Translations under genes and position numbers: made by a program
Shown here: positions 17,796-27,532 of the stretch, piece after piece
Layout of the letters: every line of letters starts with the position of its first letter
Position numbering within the stretch: position 1 is the first letter of the stretch
Source: Dryocola boscaweniae
GTDB lineage: Bacteria > Pseudomonadota > Gammaproteobacteria > Enterobacterales > Enterobacteriaceae
Direction: 5' to 3'
Length of the DNA: 64,000 nt
NCBI RefSeq assembly: GCF_025215095.1
Contig: NZ_JALHAP010000074.1
Coordinates: forward strand, 1 to 64,000
The notes under the pieces: model-generated
Databases searched by the model: none
The model's input: the letters and a program-made list of their open reading frames with translations, nothing else
Told to the model about the DNA's origin: nothing

Positions 17796-17819
17796 TTGAG
17801 GCGGGCATAAGCCCGCCTG
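17796..17819. repeat. 24-base palindromic repeat, copy 2
   Basis: This is an exact copy of the hairpin at 17634-17657. It lies seven bases beyond the stop codon of the biotin carboxylase gene, where it could mark or protect the 3' end of the pxp transcript. Confidence 0.75.
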
Positions 17820-17825
17820 TTAAAT

Positions 17826-19556
17826 CTACCCAATCTCACCCAGCAGGTTGCCGGCGTCATATGTGTTACCTGTTTCGGCCTGGCGTTTAAGCTTTCCGCT
17901 GCGGTGCGCCACCACCTGCACTTCCATTTTCATCGCCTCCATTACGGCTATCACATCGCCCTGCTGAACAGCTTTGCCCTCTTGCGCCAGCCAGCTATGC
18001 AGCACGCCGGAGATCGGCGCTTCTATCGCGGCTTCATTAGCGGGTTCGCTGGTTGTTGTCACAGTTTTATGCGGCTCAGATAACGCAAGTCCGCTAAACA
18101 GACGGGCCGGAAGGCCAAGCTGCACGCGGCGTCCATCCAGTTCAATCCAGCTCCGGCTTAAGGCTTCATCCGGCTTCGCCACCTGGCGAGGCGCGAATTC
18201 AATGCGTCCGGCGAAGTCCGTTTCAATCCAGCGAGTATGAATGGCGAACTCTTCTGTGAAATCGGCATCGTCCATAACGGCCCGGTGGAAAGGAAGCACT
18301 GACGCCACGCCGTCGATTTCAAATTCACGCAGGGCGCGGCGAGCACGGGCAATGGCCTGTTCGCGCGTGCTGCCAGTAACAATCAGTTTCGCCATCAGCG
18401 AGTCATAGCTGCCGGGAACGGTTGAGCCGGCATCAACGCCGCTGTCCAGGCGAATGCCGGGACCGCCCGGAGCGCGAAAGACCGTGATGTTGCCGGGCGT
18501 AGGCAGATAGCCTTTAGCGGCATCTTCGGCGTTAATGCGGAATTCAAAAGAGTGGCCGCGTGGAACCGGCGTTTCCTTAATGCTTAGCGGCAAACCTTCA
18601 GCAATACGTAATTGTTCCACCACAATATCAAGTCCGGTCGTCTCTTCGGTAACTGGATGTTCCACCTGCAGACGAGTATTCACCTCAAGGAACGACAGCG
18701 TGCCGTCGCGACTCAGTAAAAACTCCACTGTTCCCGCGCCGACATAGCCCGCATGAGCGCAGATATCACGCGCCGCCGTGTGGATTTTTTCGCGCTGGGA
18801 TTCGGTAATAAACGGAGCCGGAGCTTCTTCCACCAGCTTCTGGTTGCGGCGTTGAAGAGAACAATCGCGCGTGCCAAGGACCACCACGTTGCCGTGTCTA
18901 TCGGCGATTATCTGCGCTTCTATATGACGCGGGCGGTCGAGATATTGCTCCACGTAGCATTCAGCGCGGCCAAATGCGCTCAGCGCCTCGCGCGTAGCGG
19001 AGTGATAAAGCTCCTCCACTTCCTCTATTTTCCAGGCCACTTTCAGTCCGCGACCGCCGCCGCCGAAGGCGGCTTTAATGGCTACCGGCAAACCGTGCGT
19101 GACGGCAAAATCCAGCACTTCTCCGGCACTGTTAACCGGGTCGGCCGTACCTTTTACCAGCGGCGCGCCAACCTCCATAGCGATTTTACGCGCCTGTACT
19201 TTGTCGCCTAGCTTTTCAATAGTCTCCGGCTGCGGCCCAATCCAGGTAAGCCCCGCGGCCTGCACCGCACGGGCGAACTCTGCGCGTTCAGACAAAAAAC
19301 CATAGCCGGGATGCACCATTGTTGCGCCGCTGCGACGGGCAATCTCCATCAGCGCATTGATATTTAAATAGGTTTCCGTAGAGCTTACGCCAGGCAGCGC
19401 CCAGGCTTCGTCGGCCATACGCACGTGCAGCGCGTCAGCATCCGGGTCAGCGTACACCGCCACGGCCTGCGCGCCGTAATCCCTGCAGGCGCGAATAATA
19501 CGAACGGCAATCTCGCCACGGTTGGCAATCAGGACTTTATGCTGCGCGGTGGTCAC
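17826..19556 (-). CDS. Biotin carboxylase fused to a biotin carrier domain (AccC-like)
   Basis: A 576-residue protein with the biotin carboxylase N-domain (1-115), ATP-grasp domain (about 116-330, FGGGGRGLKV) and C-domain (to about 445). A biotinyl domain (about 500-576) carries EAMKMEV with attachment Lys543. It should carboxylate its own biotin using ATP and bicarbonate. No classical carboxyltransferase gene is nearby. Its ATG overlaps the end of the PxpB-PxpC fusion gene by 20 bases, and those AHS1/AHS2 domains are the ones that form the carboxyltransferase of urea carboxylase. It is not the housekeeping accC, which lies beside accB. The substrate is unknown. A link to 5-oxoproline or a urea-like amide is inferred from the neighbours. 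Confidence 0.85.
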   Translation of the reverse strand: MTTAQHKVLIANRGEIAVRIIRACRDYGAQAVAVYADPDADALHVRMADEAWALPGVSSTETYLNINALMEIARRSGATMVHPGYGFLSERAEFARAVQAAGLTWIGPQPETIEKLGDKVQARKIAMEVGAPLVKGTADPVNSAGEVLDFAVTHGLPVAIKAAFGGGGRGLKVAWKIEEVEELYHSATREALSAFGRAECYVEQYLDRPRHIEAQIIADRHGNVVVLGTRDCSLQRRNQKLVEEAPAPFITESQREKIHTAARDICAHAGYVGAGTVEFLLSRDGTLSFLEVNTRLQVEHPVTEETTGLDIVVEQLRIAEGLPLSIKETPVPRGHSFEFRINAEDAAKGYLPTPGNITVFRAPGGPGIRLDSGVDAGSTVPGSYDSLMAKLIVTGSTREQAIARARRALREFEIDGVASVLPFHRAVMDDADFTEEFAIHTRWIETDFAGRIEFAPRQVAKPDEALSRSWIELDGRRVQLGLPARLFSGLALSEPHKTVTTTSEPANEAAIEAPISGVLHSWLAQEGKAVQQGDVIAVMEAMKMEVQVVAHRSGKLKRQAETGNTYDAGNLLGEIG

Positions 19557-21141
19557 TGGCTGTACTCCCTGTTAATTCCACAAAAGATTGGATGACGTTA
19601 AAGCGAATAGAGGCGCCCGGCGGGATTTGCCCGGCCAAAGCAAGATGATATTCAGCAACCGCGGCAATAACCGGATAACCGCCGGTTAAGGGATGATCGT
19701 GCAGAAACAGCACCGGTTGACCGCTTGCTGGAACCTGAATCGATCCGCTGCAGGTGCCTTCGCTCGGCAACTCCTGATGCTGGCAGCGCGCCAGCGGTTG
19801 TTCTGCGCAAAGGCGCAGGCCGATGCGGTTGGACTGCGGCGTTACCTGCCAGGCCTGGGTAGTCAGTTGTTCCACGGCTTTTGCGCTAAACCAGTCTGTG
19901 CGAGGCCCAAGAATGATATCCAGCGTTACTGTTTCACCCGCTGCGGGAAGCCCGACAACGGGTAATTCATCAAGCAACACGGCGTTGCAGCGCTGATGCG
20001 CGCCGGTCAGCAAAATGTCGCCGGCACAAAGAGGTTCCGGGCCGACCTGCGCCAGGCTGTCGCGCGCGGCGCTGCCAAGGCTTTGCTGCACCACAAACCC
20101 GCTTCGCACCGCCAGATAGCTTCGTAAACCTCGCGTCGGCGTGCCGAGGTGTATTTCATCCCCGGCAGCTAAATTCAGCGGGCGATAGCTTTCCACTGCG
20201 TAGCATTCGCCTTCAGAAGTGCGTAGAGCGACAGGGCACGGCGCGCCGGTAACGCTAATCACCACGTCGCCGTTAGCCCGGGCGCGAAAACCTCCCAGGG
20301 TTTCCAGACACGGCGAGTTAACGGGATTGCCGACGATACGGTTCGCGGCGTGCAAGGCGATTTTGTCCATCGCGCCTGATTCTGACAGGCCCATCGCCGC
20401 TTTCCCGACTCGTCCATCATCCTGCCATAGCGTTTGCAGGCCGGTGGCAAGCACGCTCAGCGTGGCGCCTTCTGTAGCCGACTGTGCTTGTGGGCAGGGA
20501 CGGGAAGGCAGCGAGATTGTCTTCGCCCCGGCCGCGCCGTCCACAAACCGCACCTGAGCGCCCGGCAGCAACAGCGCAGGCTGCTCGCGGGCCATGTCCC
20601 ACATTTGCAGTTCGGTCTGACCGATAAGCTGCCAGCCGCCGGGGCTGGCCTGCGGATAAATGCCGCTGAACTCTCCGGCAAGCGCTACAGAACCTGCCGG
20701 GATACGGGTGCGCGGCGTGCTGCGGCGTGGGATCCGCCAGCCTCCGTTGTCAGAAACCATATAGGCAAAACCAGGCGCAAAACCGGTGAATGCCACGTTC
20801 CACGTTGATTCCTGATGACGGCGAATCACTTCCTGAACGCCGATCCCCATTAATTCTGCGACGGCGGAAAGATCTTCGCCGTTGTAATGTACCGGGATCG
20901 TCACCTGTTGCCCGCTGCGTTGACCTCGCTGCGTCAAAGGGCGACGGGCAATCTGTTCGGCGAGCTTAGCCACGCTGGTTTGCGTGGGCTGAAAGCGAAT
21001 AAGCAGCGTGCGCGCTGCCGGAATGATTTCTTCTATTCCCTGTGCCGGCGAGCGACTAAGCGAATCAAAAAGCGCCAGCGTGTCGTCCAGTGAACCCAGC
21101 TCCACCAGGAAGCTGCTTAGATTTACGGCTAAAAATCTCAC
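19537..21141 (-). CDS. PxpB-PxpC fusion, 5-oxoprolinase subunits (KipI-KipA, AHS1-AHS2)
   Basis: A 534-residue fusion. Residues 1-215 are the PxpB/KipI (AHS1) domain, with FTGFAPGFAYM and PRRSTPRTRIPAGSVALA. Residues 225-534 are the PxpC/KipA (AHS2) domain, with GAMDKIALHAANRIVGN and LFLHDHPLTGGYPVIA. With PxpA these form the bacterial ATP-dependent 5-oxoprolinase that opens 5-oxo-L-proline to glutamate. In E. coli the two parts are separate genes (ybgJ, ybgK). The chosen start is GTG at 21141, one base after the upstream stop codon, because homology begins at VRFLAVNLSS. The longer frame to 21201 would overlap the upstream gene. The same domains form the carboxyltransferase of urea carboxylase, so a second activity with the adjacent biotin carboxylase is possible. 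Confidence 0.9.
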   Translation of the reverse strand: MRFLAVNLSSFLVELGSLDDTLALFDSLSRSPAQGIEEIIPAARTLLIRFQPTQTSVAKLAEQIARRPLTQRGQRSGQQVTIPVHYNGEDLSAVAELMGIGVQEVIRRHQESTWNVAFTGFAPGFAYMVSDNGGWRIPRRSTPRTRIPAGSVALAGEFSGIYPQASPGGWQLIGQTELQMWDMAREQPALLLPGAQVRFVDGAAGAKTISLPSRPCPQAQSATEGATLSVLATGLQTLWQDDGRVGKAAMGLSESGAMDKIALHAANRIVGNPVNSPCLETLGGFRARANGDVVISVTGAPCPVALRTSEGECYAVESYRPLNLAAGDEIHLGTPTRGLRSYLAVRSGFVVQQSLGSAARDSLAQVGPEPLCAGDILLTGAHQRCNAVLLDELPVVGLPAAGETVTLDIILGPRTDWFSAKAVEQLTTQAWQVTPQSNRIGLRLCAEQPLARCQHQELPSEGTCSGSIQVPASGQPVLFLHDHPLTGGYPVIAAVAEYHLALAGQIPPGASIRFNVIQSFVELTGSTASDHRAA

Positions 21142-21142
21142 C

Positions 21143-21952
21143 TCACGCCCCCTGCCAGGCGGCATCCGGCACATCAGTAATAAACATATGGCCCGGCGCA
21201 TGGCTGATGGCGAAAGGCACGCCGGATTTCATTATCGCCGCCTGCGGAGTAACGCCGCACGCCCAGAAAACCGGGATTTCGCCCGGCTCAATGCGTACCG
21301 GGTCCCCAAAGTCAGGACGTGAAATATCGCTGATGCCCAACAGATGCGGTTCGCCAACGTGAACCGGCGCGCCGTGCACTGCCGGAAAACGTCCGCTAAT
21401 TATCACCGCATCCGCCACTTTATCTGCCGGGATCGGACGCATCGACACGACCAGCTCCCCCTCCAGGCGACCTGCCGGGCGACAGAGACGGTTGGTTTTA
21501 TACATCGGCACGTTGCAGCCATCGGTAATGTGGCGCACGTCAATGCCTGCTTCACGCAGCGGCGTTTCAAAAGTAAAGCTACAGCCGATTAAAAAAGTGA
21601 CCAGATCGGGATGCTGCTGCCAGAGCGCGCGGGCATCGGTAATTTCATCTACCAACTCGCCACGCTCCCAGACACGATAGCGAGGAATATCGGTACGCAA
21701 ATCCGCCCCTTCCGCCAGCACGGTTTCATGCCCGCCGGCTTCGATAACATCCAGTACCGGACAGCTTTGCGGATTGCGTTGCGCATAGAGAAGAAAATCG
21801 AAAGCCCACTCGCGCGGCAGACAAATCATATTCGCCTGGGTCATGCCCGGCGCCATTCCGGCGGTCGGTTTATCAAAACCGTTACGAATAGCAAGACGTG
21901 CCTCGCGTACGGCGGCAATCGCCTGCTGACTGGCTTTCATTAAGTTAGTCAT
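21143..21952 (-). CDS. DUF1445 putative hydro-lyase (YcsI / D-glutamate cyclase-like)
   Basis: A 269-residue member of the DUF1445 family (PF07286). Recognisable blocks are [58 protein letters not shown] and [13 protein letters not shown]. Its mammalian relative DGLUCY interconverts D-glutamate and 5-oxo-D-proline. B. subtilis YcsI lies in the ycsFGI-kip operon, which has the same set of genes. It starts nine bases after pxpA and ends one base before pxpBC, so it is in the same operon. A role with the D-isomer of 5-oxoproline is inferred. Confidence 0.85.
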   Translation of the reverse strand: MTNLMKASQQAIAAVREARLAIRNGFDKPTAGMAPGMTQANMICLPREWAFDFLLYAQRNPQSCPVLDVIEAGGHETVLAEGADLRTDIPRYRVWERGELVDEITDARALWQQHPDLVTFLIGCSFTFETPLREAGIDVRHITDGCNVPMYKTNRLCRPAGRLEGELVVSMRPIPADKVADAVIISGRFPAVHGAPVHVGEPHLLGISDISRPDFGDPVRIEPGEIPVFWACGVTPQAAIMKSGVPFAISHAPGHMFITDVPDAAWQGA

Positions 21953-21961
21953 CGCTGCTCC

Positions 21962-22732
21962 TTACGGCTGAGAAATAAACGAACGGATGGCAATGCCCTG
22001 AGCTTCGAGCAGCGTACGAATCTGGCTCGCCATGGCGATGGCGCCGGGGCTGTCGCCGTGTACGCAAATAGATTCCGCCTGAATCGGGGTGAATTTTCCT
22101 TCGACAGATTTCAAGCCGCCGTCGGTAATCAGTTGCAGCATGCGTTCCGCCACCTGCTGCGCATCATGCAGTACAGAGCCAGCTTCACGGCGGGAAACCA
22201 GAGTTCCGTCAGCGTGATAGGCGCGGTCGGCGAAGGCTTCAGCAATGGTTTTCAGCCCTTTTTGCTGCGCAAGCGCCAGCACCGGCGATCCCGCCAACCC
22301 TACCAGCGGCAGTTGCGGATCGACCGCCAGAATGCCGTCGATCACTGCTAATGCCTGACGTTCGTTATAAGCAATGGTGTTATAGAGCGCGCCATGAGGC
22401 TTCACGTAGCGCACCTGAGTCCCCGCCGCACGGGCCAACCCTTGCAGCGCGCCAATCTGGTAAATCACATCGGCGGTCAGTTCATCGCTGGCGATGTCCA
22501 TATTGCGGCGGCCAAACCCCACCAGATCCGGATAAGCGACATGCGCGCCCACCGTCACGCCCTGATTTTTTGCCGCTTTCAGGGTTTCCAGGATGCCCGC
22601 CGGAGAACCTGCGTGAAATCCGCAGGCCACGTTGGCGCTGCTGACCAGTTTTAGGATCGCGGCGTCGTCGCCCATCGTCCATTGCCCGAAGCTTTCGCCC
22701 AAATCGCTATTGAGATCGATCGTTTTTAGCAT
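21962..22732 (-). CDS. pxpA: PxpA, LamB/YcsF-family 5-oxoprolinase subunit
   Basis: A 256-residue protein with the family signature at the start ([12 protein letters not shown]) and further blocks: [39 protein letters not shown] and [15 protein letters not shown]. The conserved His and Asp residues in these blocks line the active site of this divergent TIM-like fold. Together with PxpB and PxpC it converts 5-oxoproline to glutamate using ATP. ATG 22732 is preferred because GAGGA lies five bases upstream and the family starts here. The frame continues to 22750, into the transporter gene. The start overlaps no other gene, and 10 bases separate it from the transporter stop codon. Confidence 0.93.
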   Translation of the reverse strand: MLKTIDLNSDLGESFGQWTMGDDAAILKLVSSANVACGFHAGSPAGILETLKAAKNQGVTVGAHVAYPDLVGFGRRNMDIASDELTADVIYQIGALQGLARAAGTQVRYVKPHGALYNTIAYNERQALAVIDGILAVDPQLPLVGLAGSPVLALAQQKGLKTIAEAFADRAYHADGTLVSRREAGSVLHDAQQVAERMLQLITDGGLKSVEGKFTPIQAESICVHGDSPGAIAMASQIRTLLEAQGIAIRSFISQP

Positions 22733-22742
22733 GTGTTTTTCC

Positions 22743-23984
22743 TCAGACAATCTTCAGGAAATTGAAAATCGCGCCAACGGAGAGCGCCCCCATGTACCAG
22801 GTCAGCGCGCAGGTGATAAGCCCCGTCCACAGCAGCCAGCGTGGATAAGAGTAACCTGACATCAGATCAGCGCGTTTCCAGCCCACGTAGACAAAAATCG
22901 TCAGGCCGATAGGTAAAATCAAGCCGTTGAAACCACCTGCGAATACCAACAGCGCCGCAGGCGCAGTGCCAAGCAGCAGGTAAACAACCAGGGAGACGGC
23001 AATAAACAGTACGGTTGCAATGTTGCGCTGGCGTTCTGTCATTTTCTGGTTAAATACCGTCATAAAGCTGACGGAGGTGTAGGCCGCGCCAATTACGCTG
23101 GTGAGCGCAGCAGCCCAGAAGATGAAGCCGAAGATCCGCACGCCGTAATTGCCCACCGCATGCTGAAATGCCTGCGAGGCGGGGTTAGCCACCTGGCTGG
23201 AAATATCCAGCGTCACCCCGCTTGCCACCACGCCCAGCACCGCCAGGAAAAGCACATAGCGCATCAACCCTACCACCAGGATACCTTTGGTGGCCGCGGA
23301 TGAAACGGCAGCAATATTCTCAACGCCGGTCATGCCCTTATCCAGCAGACGGTGCGCGCCAGCGTAGGAGATGTAACCACCCACGGTGCCGCCGACAATG
23401 GTGGTGATCATGGCAAAGTTCATGCTGTCCGGGAAAACGCTCTGGCGCAGCGCCTCGCCCACCGGCGGCTGGGAAACAAAGGCTACGTATAAAGTCAGAC
23501 CAATCATTACCAGCCCAAGGATGATAATAAGGCGGTCAATGGCGGTACTTGCCCGGCGCGAAGAGAAGATGTAAATCGCCAGCATTGCGCTGATCAACCC
23601 GCCCCACTTCGGGGAAAGGCCGAGCATGGCGTTTAAGCCCAGGCCAGCCCCGGCAATATTGCCGACGTTGAACACCAGGCCGCCAAAAATCACCAGCACC
23701 GCCAGCAGATAACCGCTGCCGGGCAGCGCTTCGTTAGCCACATCGGATGCGCGCATCCGCGTAACCGTAACCACGCGCCAGATATTTTGCTGCACCACAA
23801 AGTCGATAATTATCGAGGCCAGGATACCAAAGGCAAAGGCTGCGCCCATGGTGGCGGTGAAGGTTGCCGTCTGGGTAATAAAGCCCGGCCCGATGGCCGA
23901 GGTCGCCATCAGGAATATTGCCGCCATCAGCGACGAGCGTCGCTTCTGAATAAAGGATTTTTTTTCGGTTTCTTGCGCAGCCAT
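22743..23984 (-). CDS. NRAMP-fold transporter of the YcsG type, without the canonical metal motifs
   Basis: A 413-residue inner-membrane protein with 11 probable membrane segments of the NRAMP family. ATG 23984 (MAAQETEKK) has GGAGTGAG upstream; the frame goes on to 24044 without better support. Where true Mn/Fe transporters have DPGN in helix 1, this protein has GPGF ([12 protein letters not shown]). The MPH motif of helix 6 is replaced by [16 protein letters not shown]. The MntH at 38650-39888 keeps both motifs. The gene is first in the pxp operon, as ycsG is in B. subtilis next to ycsF and ycsI. I infer that it takes up an organic substrate of the cluster, perhaps 5-oxoproline, rather than a metal. 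Substrate is not known from sequence. Confidence 0.85.
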   Translation of the reverse strand: MAAQETEKKSFIQKRRSSLMAAIFLMATSAIGPGFITQTATFTATMGAAFAFGILASIIIDFVVQQNIWRVVTVTRMRASDVANEALPGSGYLLAVLVIFGGLVFNVGNIAGAGLGLNAMLGLSPKWGGLISAMLAIYIFSSRRASTAIDRLIIILGLVMIGLTLYVAFVSQPPVGEALRQSVFPDSMNFAMITTIVGGTVGGYISYAGAHRLLDKGMTGVENIAAVSSAATKGILVVGLMRYVLFLAVLGVVASGVTLDISSQVANPASQAFQHAVGNYGVRIFGFIFWAAALTSVIGAAYTSVSFMTVFNQKMTERQRNIATVLFIAVSLVVYLLLGTAPAALLVFAGGFNGLILPIGLTIFVYVGWKRADLMSGYSYPRWLLWTGLITCALTWYMGALSVGAIFNFLKIV

Positions 23985-24062
23985 CTGACTCACTCCGTTT
24001 TTAGAATTATGACCTTTTCTGTTAAGCAATAAGCGGACCATCATTGGAACAAAGCGTTAACA

Positions 24063-24120
24063 TTGTTAATCAAATATGAATATATTGTTGAACAATAAGC
24101 TAGTGACTGTTGATTAAACA
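24063..24120. promoter_or_regulatory. Palindromic candidate operators between the pxp operon and its GntR gene
   Basis: A perfect palindrome TATTGTTGAACAATA lies at 24083-24097. It is flanked by an inverted pair, TTGTTAATCAA (24063-24073) and TTGATTAAACA (24110-24120). All lie in the divergent promoter region of the transporter and gntR genes. FCD-type GntR proteins bind such short palindromes. The match to this regulator is inferred from position. Confidence 0.5.
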
Positions 24121-24343
24121 CACAAACAGAATCGAGTATCGGATGATAAAAAACCGACGGCGATCACTTTTTGGCATTTTTCGCAGGCAAACAAGCGATA
24201 AAAAGCACCAGTAAAGCGCATAAAAATGCACGAACGCACCAATTAAGTGCATAAATTGAAAATATCCCCGCTATGTCAACGCCTTGCCGCTGTCTGGTTA
24301 ATATGTGAAGATTGCCGCTCAACGGGCCACTGCGCAGAAAACC

Positions 24344-25006
24344 ATGAAAAAAGATGTGCCCGCTCAAATGCTGAGCGAGAAAATCGCCGAAACTATTCGG
24401 CAGAAAATTATCATCGGCGAGCTGGCGCCCGGCACTCGTTTATCGGAGGCTTCGCTCAGCGAACAGTTGGATATTTCGCGCAACACGCTGCGCGAGGTGT
24501 TCCGTATGCTCACTCAGGAAGGCCTGTTGCGTTACGAACCAAACCGTGGGGTTTATGTGGCGGTGCCGGATATGGCGGCGATTCTGGATATCTACCGCAT
24601 TCGTCGTCTGATTGAGTGTGACGCCCTGACTCATGCCTATCCGCTGCACCCGGCAGTGGCGAAAATGGAAGCGGCGGTGACAGAAGCGCGGGAGTATCGC
24701 CAGTCCAGCGACTGGCGCCGTGTAGGAACGGCGAACATGAAGTTCCATACGGCGATTGTTGAACTTGCCGACAGCGAGCGCCTGACCCGCCTGTATCGCA
24801 ATATCTCCGCCGAGCTGCGGCTGGCGTTCGGCCATCTTAACGATCCAGAAATGCTTTACGCGCCTTATATAGAGAAGAACGCGCATATTCTGGCGCTGCT
24901 CAATGACGGCCAGAATGAAAAAGCCGCTCAGACCCTGGCGGAATATCTCGAACTATCCGAACGCACGGTGCTGGCGGCCTGGGCCAGGCATAAACAATCG
25001 GCCTGA
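24344..25006 (+). CDS. GntR/FCD-family transcription regulator of the pxp cluster
   Basis: A 220-residue regulator. Residues 10-75 form the GntR winged helix (RQKIIIGELAPGTRLSEASLSEQLDISR, read in two parts, then NTLREVFRMLTQEGLL). Residues 85-215 form an FCD ligand-binding domain with the metal-site blocks RRLIECDALTHA, MKFHTAIVELA and NAHILALLNDG. It is transcribed away from the transporter-pxp operon. It is therefore the likely local regulator, responding to 5-oxoproline or a related acid. ATG 24344 is preferred; an in-frame GTG at 24305 would add 13 residues, and neither has a strong ribosome-binding site. It is convergent with the MFS gene, four bases apart. Confidence 0.88.
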   Translation: MKKDVPAQMLSEKIAETIRQKIIIGELAPGTRLSEASLSEQLDISRNTLREVFRMLTQEGLLRYEPNRGVYVAVPDMAAILDIYRIRRLIECDALTHAYPLHPAVAKMEAAVTEAREYRQSSDWRRVGTANMKFHTAIVELADSERLTRLYRNISAELRLAFGHLNDPEMLYAPYIEKNAHILALLNDGQNEKAAQTLAEYLELSERTVLAAWARHKQSA

Positions 25007-25010
25007 GCCG

Positions 25011-26558
<1,548 letters not shown>

Positions 26559-26694
26559 TCATCTGGTCAAGGATTGTGGCCTGGAAGCCTTGATAAAGCT
26601 GTCGCAAAACTCTGAAACTTAACTTTTCGAACGGTAAAGACATTGTGGTTTCTTTTCAAATCTTCATCCGCATTATTGCTAATCAGACCCATTG

Positions 26695-27039
26695 CTACTC
26701 TTCGAGATTCACTCTGTCGCCGCGCGTTGTCGGCTCTGAGATCACCAGAAATTCAGTCTCATTCAGCGAGTCGTTTCTGGCCTGATGTTTTGTCTGTGGC
26801 GGAATGGAAATGCCTTCTCCGGCACACACCAGGTAACGCTCTCCTTCCAGCTCCATCGTGAGCTCACCGGAGAGGACAAAAAAGAACTGTTGAGCCACGC
26901 AATGGTAGTGACGCCGCTCCATTTTTCCGCCAGGCATTCTTTCATGAATGATGCTCAGCGCCTGCTCTTTCAGCAGATGCCAGCCGTCGCAATCTTCACC
27001 CCATTTGTAGTGTTCCGCATTTTGCTTTGAAACAATCAT
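26695..27039 (-). CDS. Small cupin-domain protein
   Basis: A 114-residue single cupin. Motif 1 is seen as PGGKMERRHYHCVAQQFFFVLSG (in two parts GGKMERRHYH and QQFFFVLSGE), and motif 2 as ISIPPQTKHQARN. Metal ligands are probably the His pair in RRHYH, a Glu/Gln in the next strand and His in TKHQ. ATG 27039 has AAGG upstream; a longer frame to 27138 has no support. Cupins of this size bind small ligands or sugars or act as isomerases, and nothing here tells which. The gene stands alone between the MFS gene and ypdK. Confidence 0.8.
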   Translation of the reverse strand: MIVSKQNAEHYKWGEDCDGWHLLKEQALSIIHERMPGGKMERRHYHCVAQQFFFVLSGELTMELEGERYLVCAGEGISIPPQTKHQARNDSLNETEFLVISEPTTRGDRVNLEE

Positions 27040-27403
27040 ATTTTGCCTTGTTATATGCGTTAATTTGACGTTGGTCAGGATGTAAACTTTCCCGGTTAAC
27101 ATTCCAGCGGAAAAGCGGGGGGGTTTCACATAATGCATTAATTAATAGCGTAATTATTACTATAAACGCTTTTCGCAAACCGGCTTAAATAATGACCACC
27201 GTCACATTTTGGCGACACTTGTTTTCCCTCAGGATTAAGGGGTACATTAGCGTCGGCTGGTGGATTATTCGGCCCTCGAATGCAATGTGAAACGGCTTTT
27301 TTGGGTATAAAGCTAATCCCAAAATGCGCAATTGGCGGTTTCACTTTTCTATACTGCCTTATCTGGCGATCTAAGTGCGTTAATACGCGCGGAGCAATGT
27401 GAA
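27040..27403. other. Intergenic region before ypdK
   Basis: These 364 bases lie between the divergent cupin and ypdK genes. I see no credible gene. They must carry both promoters, and TATACT near 27351 is a possible -10 element for ypdK. In E. coli the gene before ypdK is lpxP, which is not here. This is the border between accessory and conserved DNA. Confidence 0.5.
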
Positions 27404-27478
27404 GTGAAATATTTTCTGATGGGTATCTCGGTCATTCTGATGTTGTGGGTCGGTACTTTTGTGATGATGGTTGAATAA
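27404..27478 (+). CDS. ypdK: YpdK small membrane protein (24 aa)
   Basis: GTG at 27404 opens a 24-codon frame reading MKYFLMGISVILMLWVGTF and ending VMMVE, a single hydrophobic helix. E. coli YpdK (23 aa) begins MKYFFMGIS and contains W-x-GTF, and it too lies immediately before alaC. GGAG at 27391-27394 is the ribosome-binding site, nine bases upstream. Function is unknown; such tiny proteins usually sit in the inner membrane. Confidence 0.85.
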   Translation: MKYFLMGISVILMLWVGTFVMMVE

Positions 27479-27501
27479 CATCCCGCACGGCAGATGATAA
27501 A

Positions 27502-27528
27502 AAAACAGGAGCCATAGGCTCCTGTTTT
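27502..27528. terminator. Bidirectional terminator between ypdK and alaC
   Basis: AAAACAGGAGCC and GGCTCCTGTTTT form a perfect stem around ATA. A-runs on the left and T-runs on the right let it work for both convergent genes. Confidence 0.85.
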
Positions 27529-27532
27529 CGTT

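Larger units (their letters stand above)
17265..17825. other. AT-rich intergenic region between cdiB and the pxp cluster
   Basis: These 561 bases contain no credible gene. The half next to cdiB (to about 17630) is very AT-rich and must hold the cdi promoter. TTTATAAATAGGAG on the minus strand near 17345-17360 could include a -10 element, but no full promoter is convincing. The other half holds two copies of a 24-base hairpin and one longer hairpin, listed separately. AT-richness of this kind is typical of H-NS-silenced acquired loci, which is inference here. Confidence 0.6.

Noticed and set aside
17826..19556. Housekeeping accC of acetyl-CoA carboxylase
   Set aside because: Enterobacterial AccC is about 450 residues, lacks a biotinyl domain and is encoded with accB. 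This protein is longer and lies in the pxp cluster.
22743..23984. Annotation as a manganese transporter
   Set aside because: The fold is NRAMP but the metal-binding motifs are replaced, so a metal role should not be assumed.
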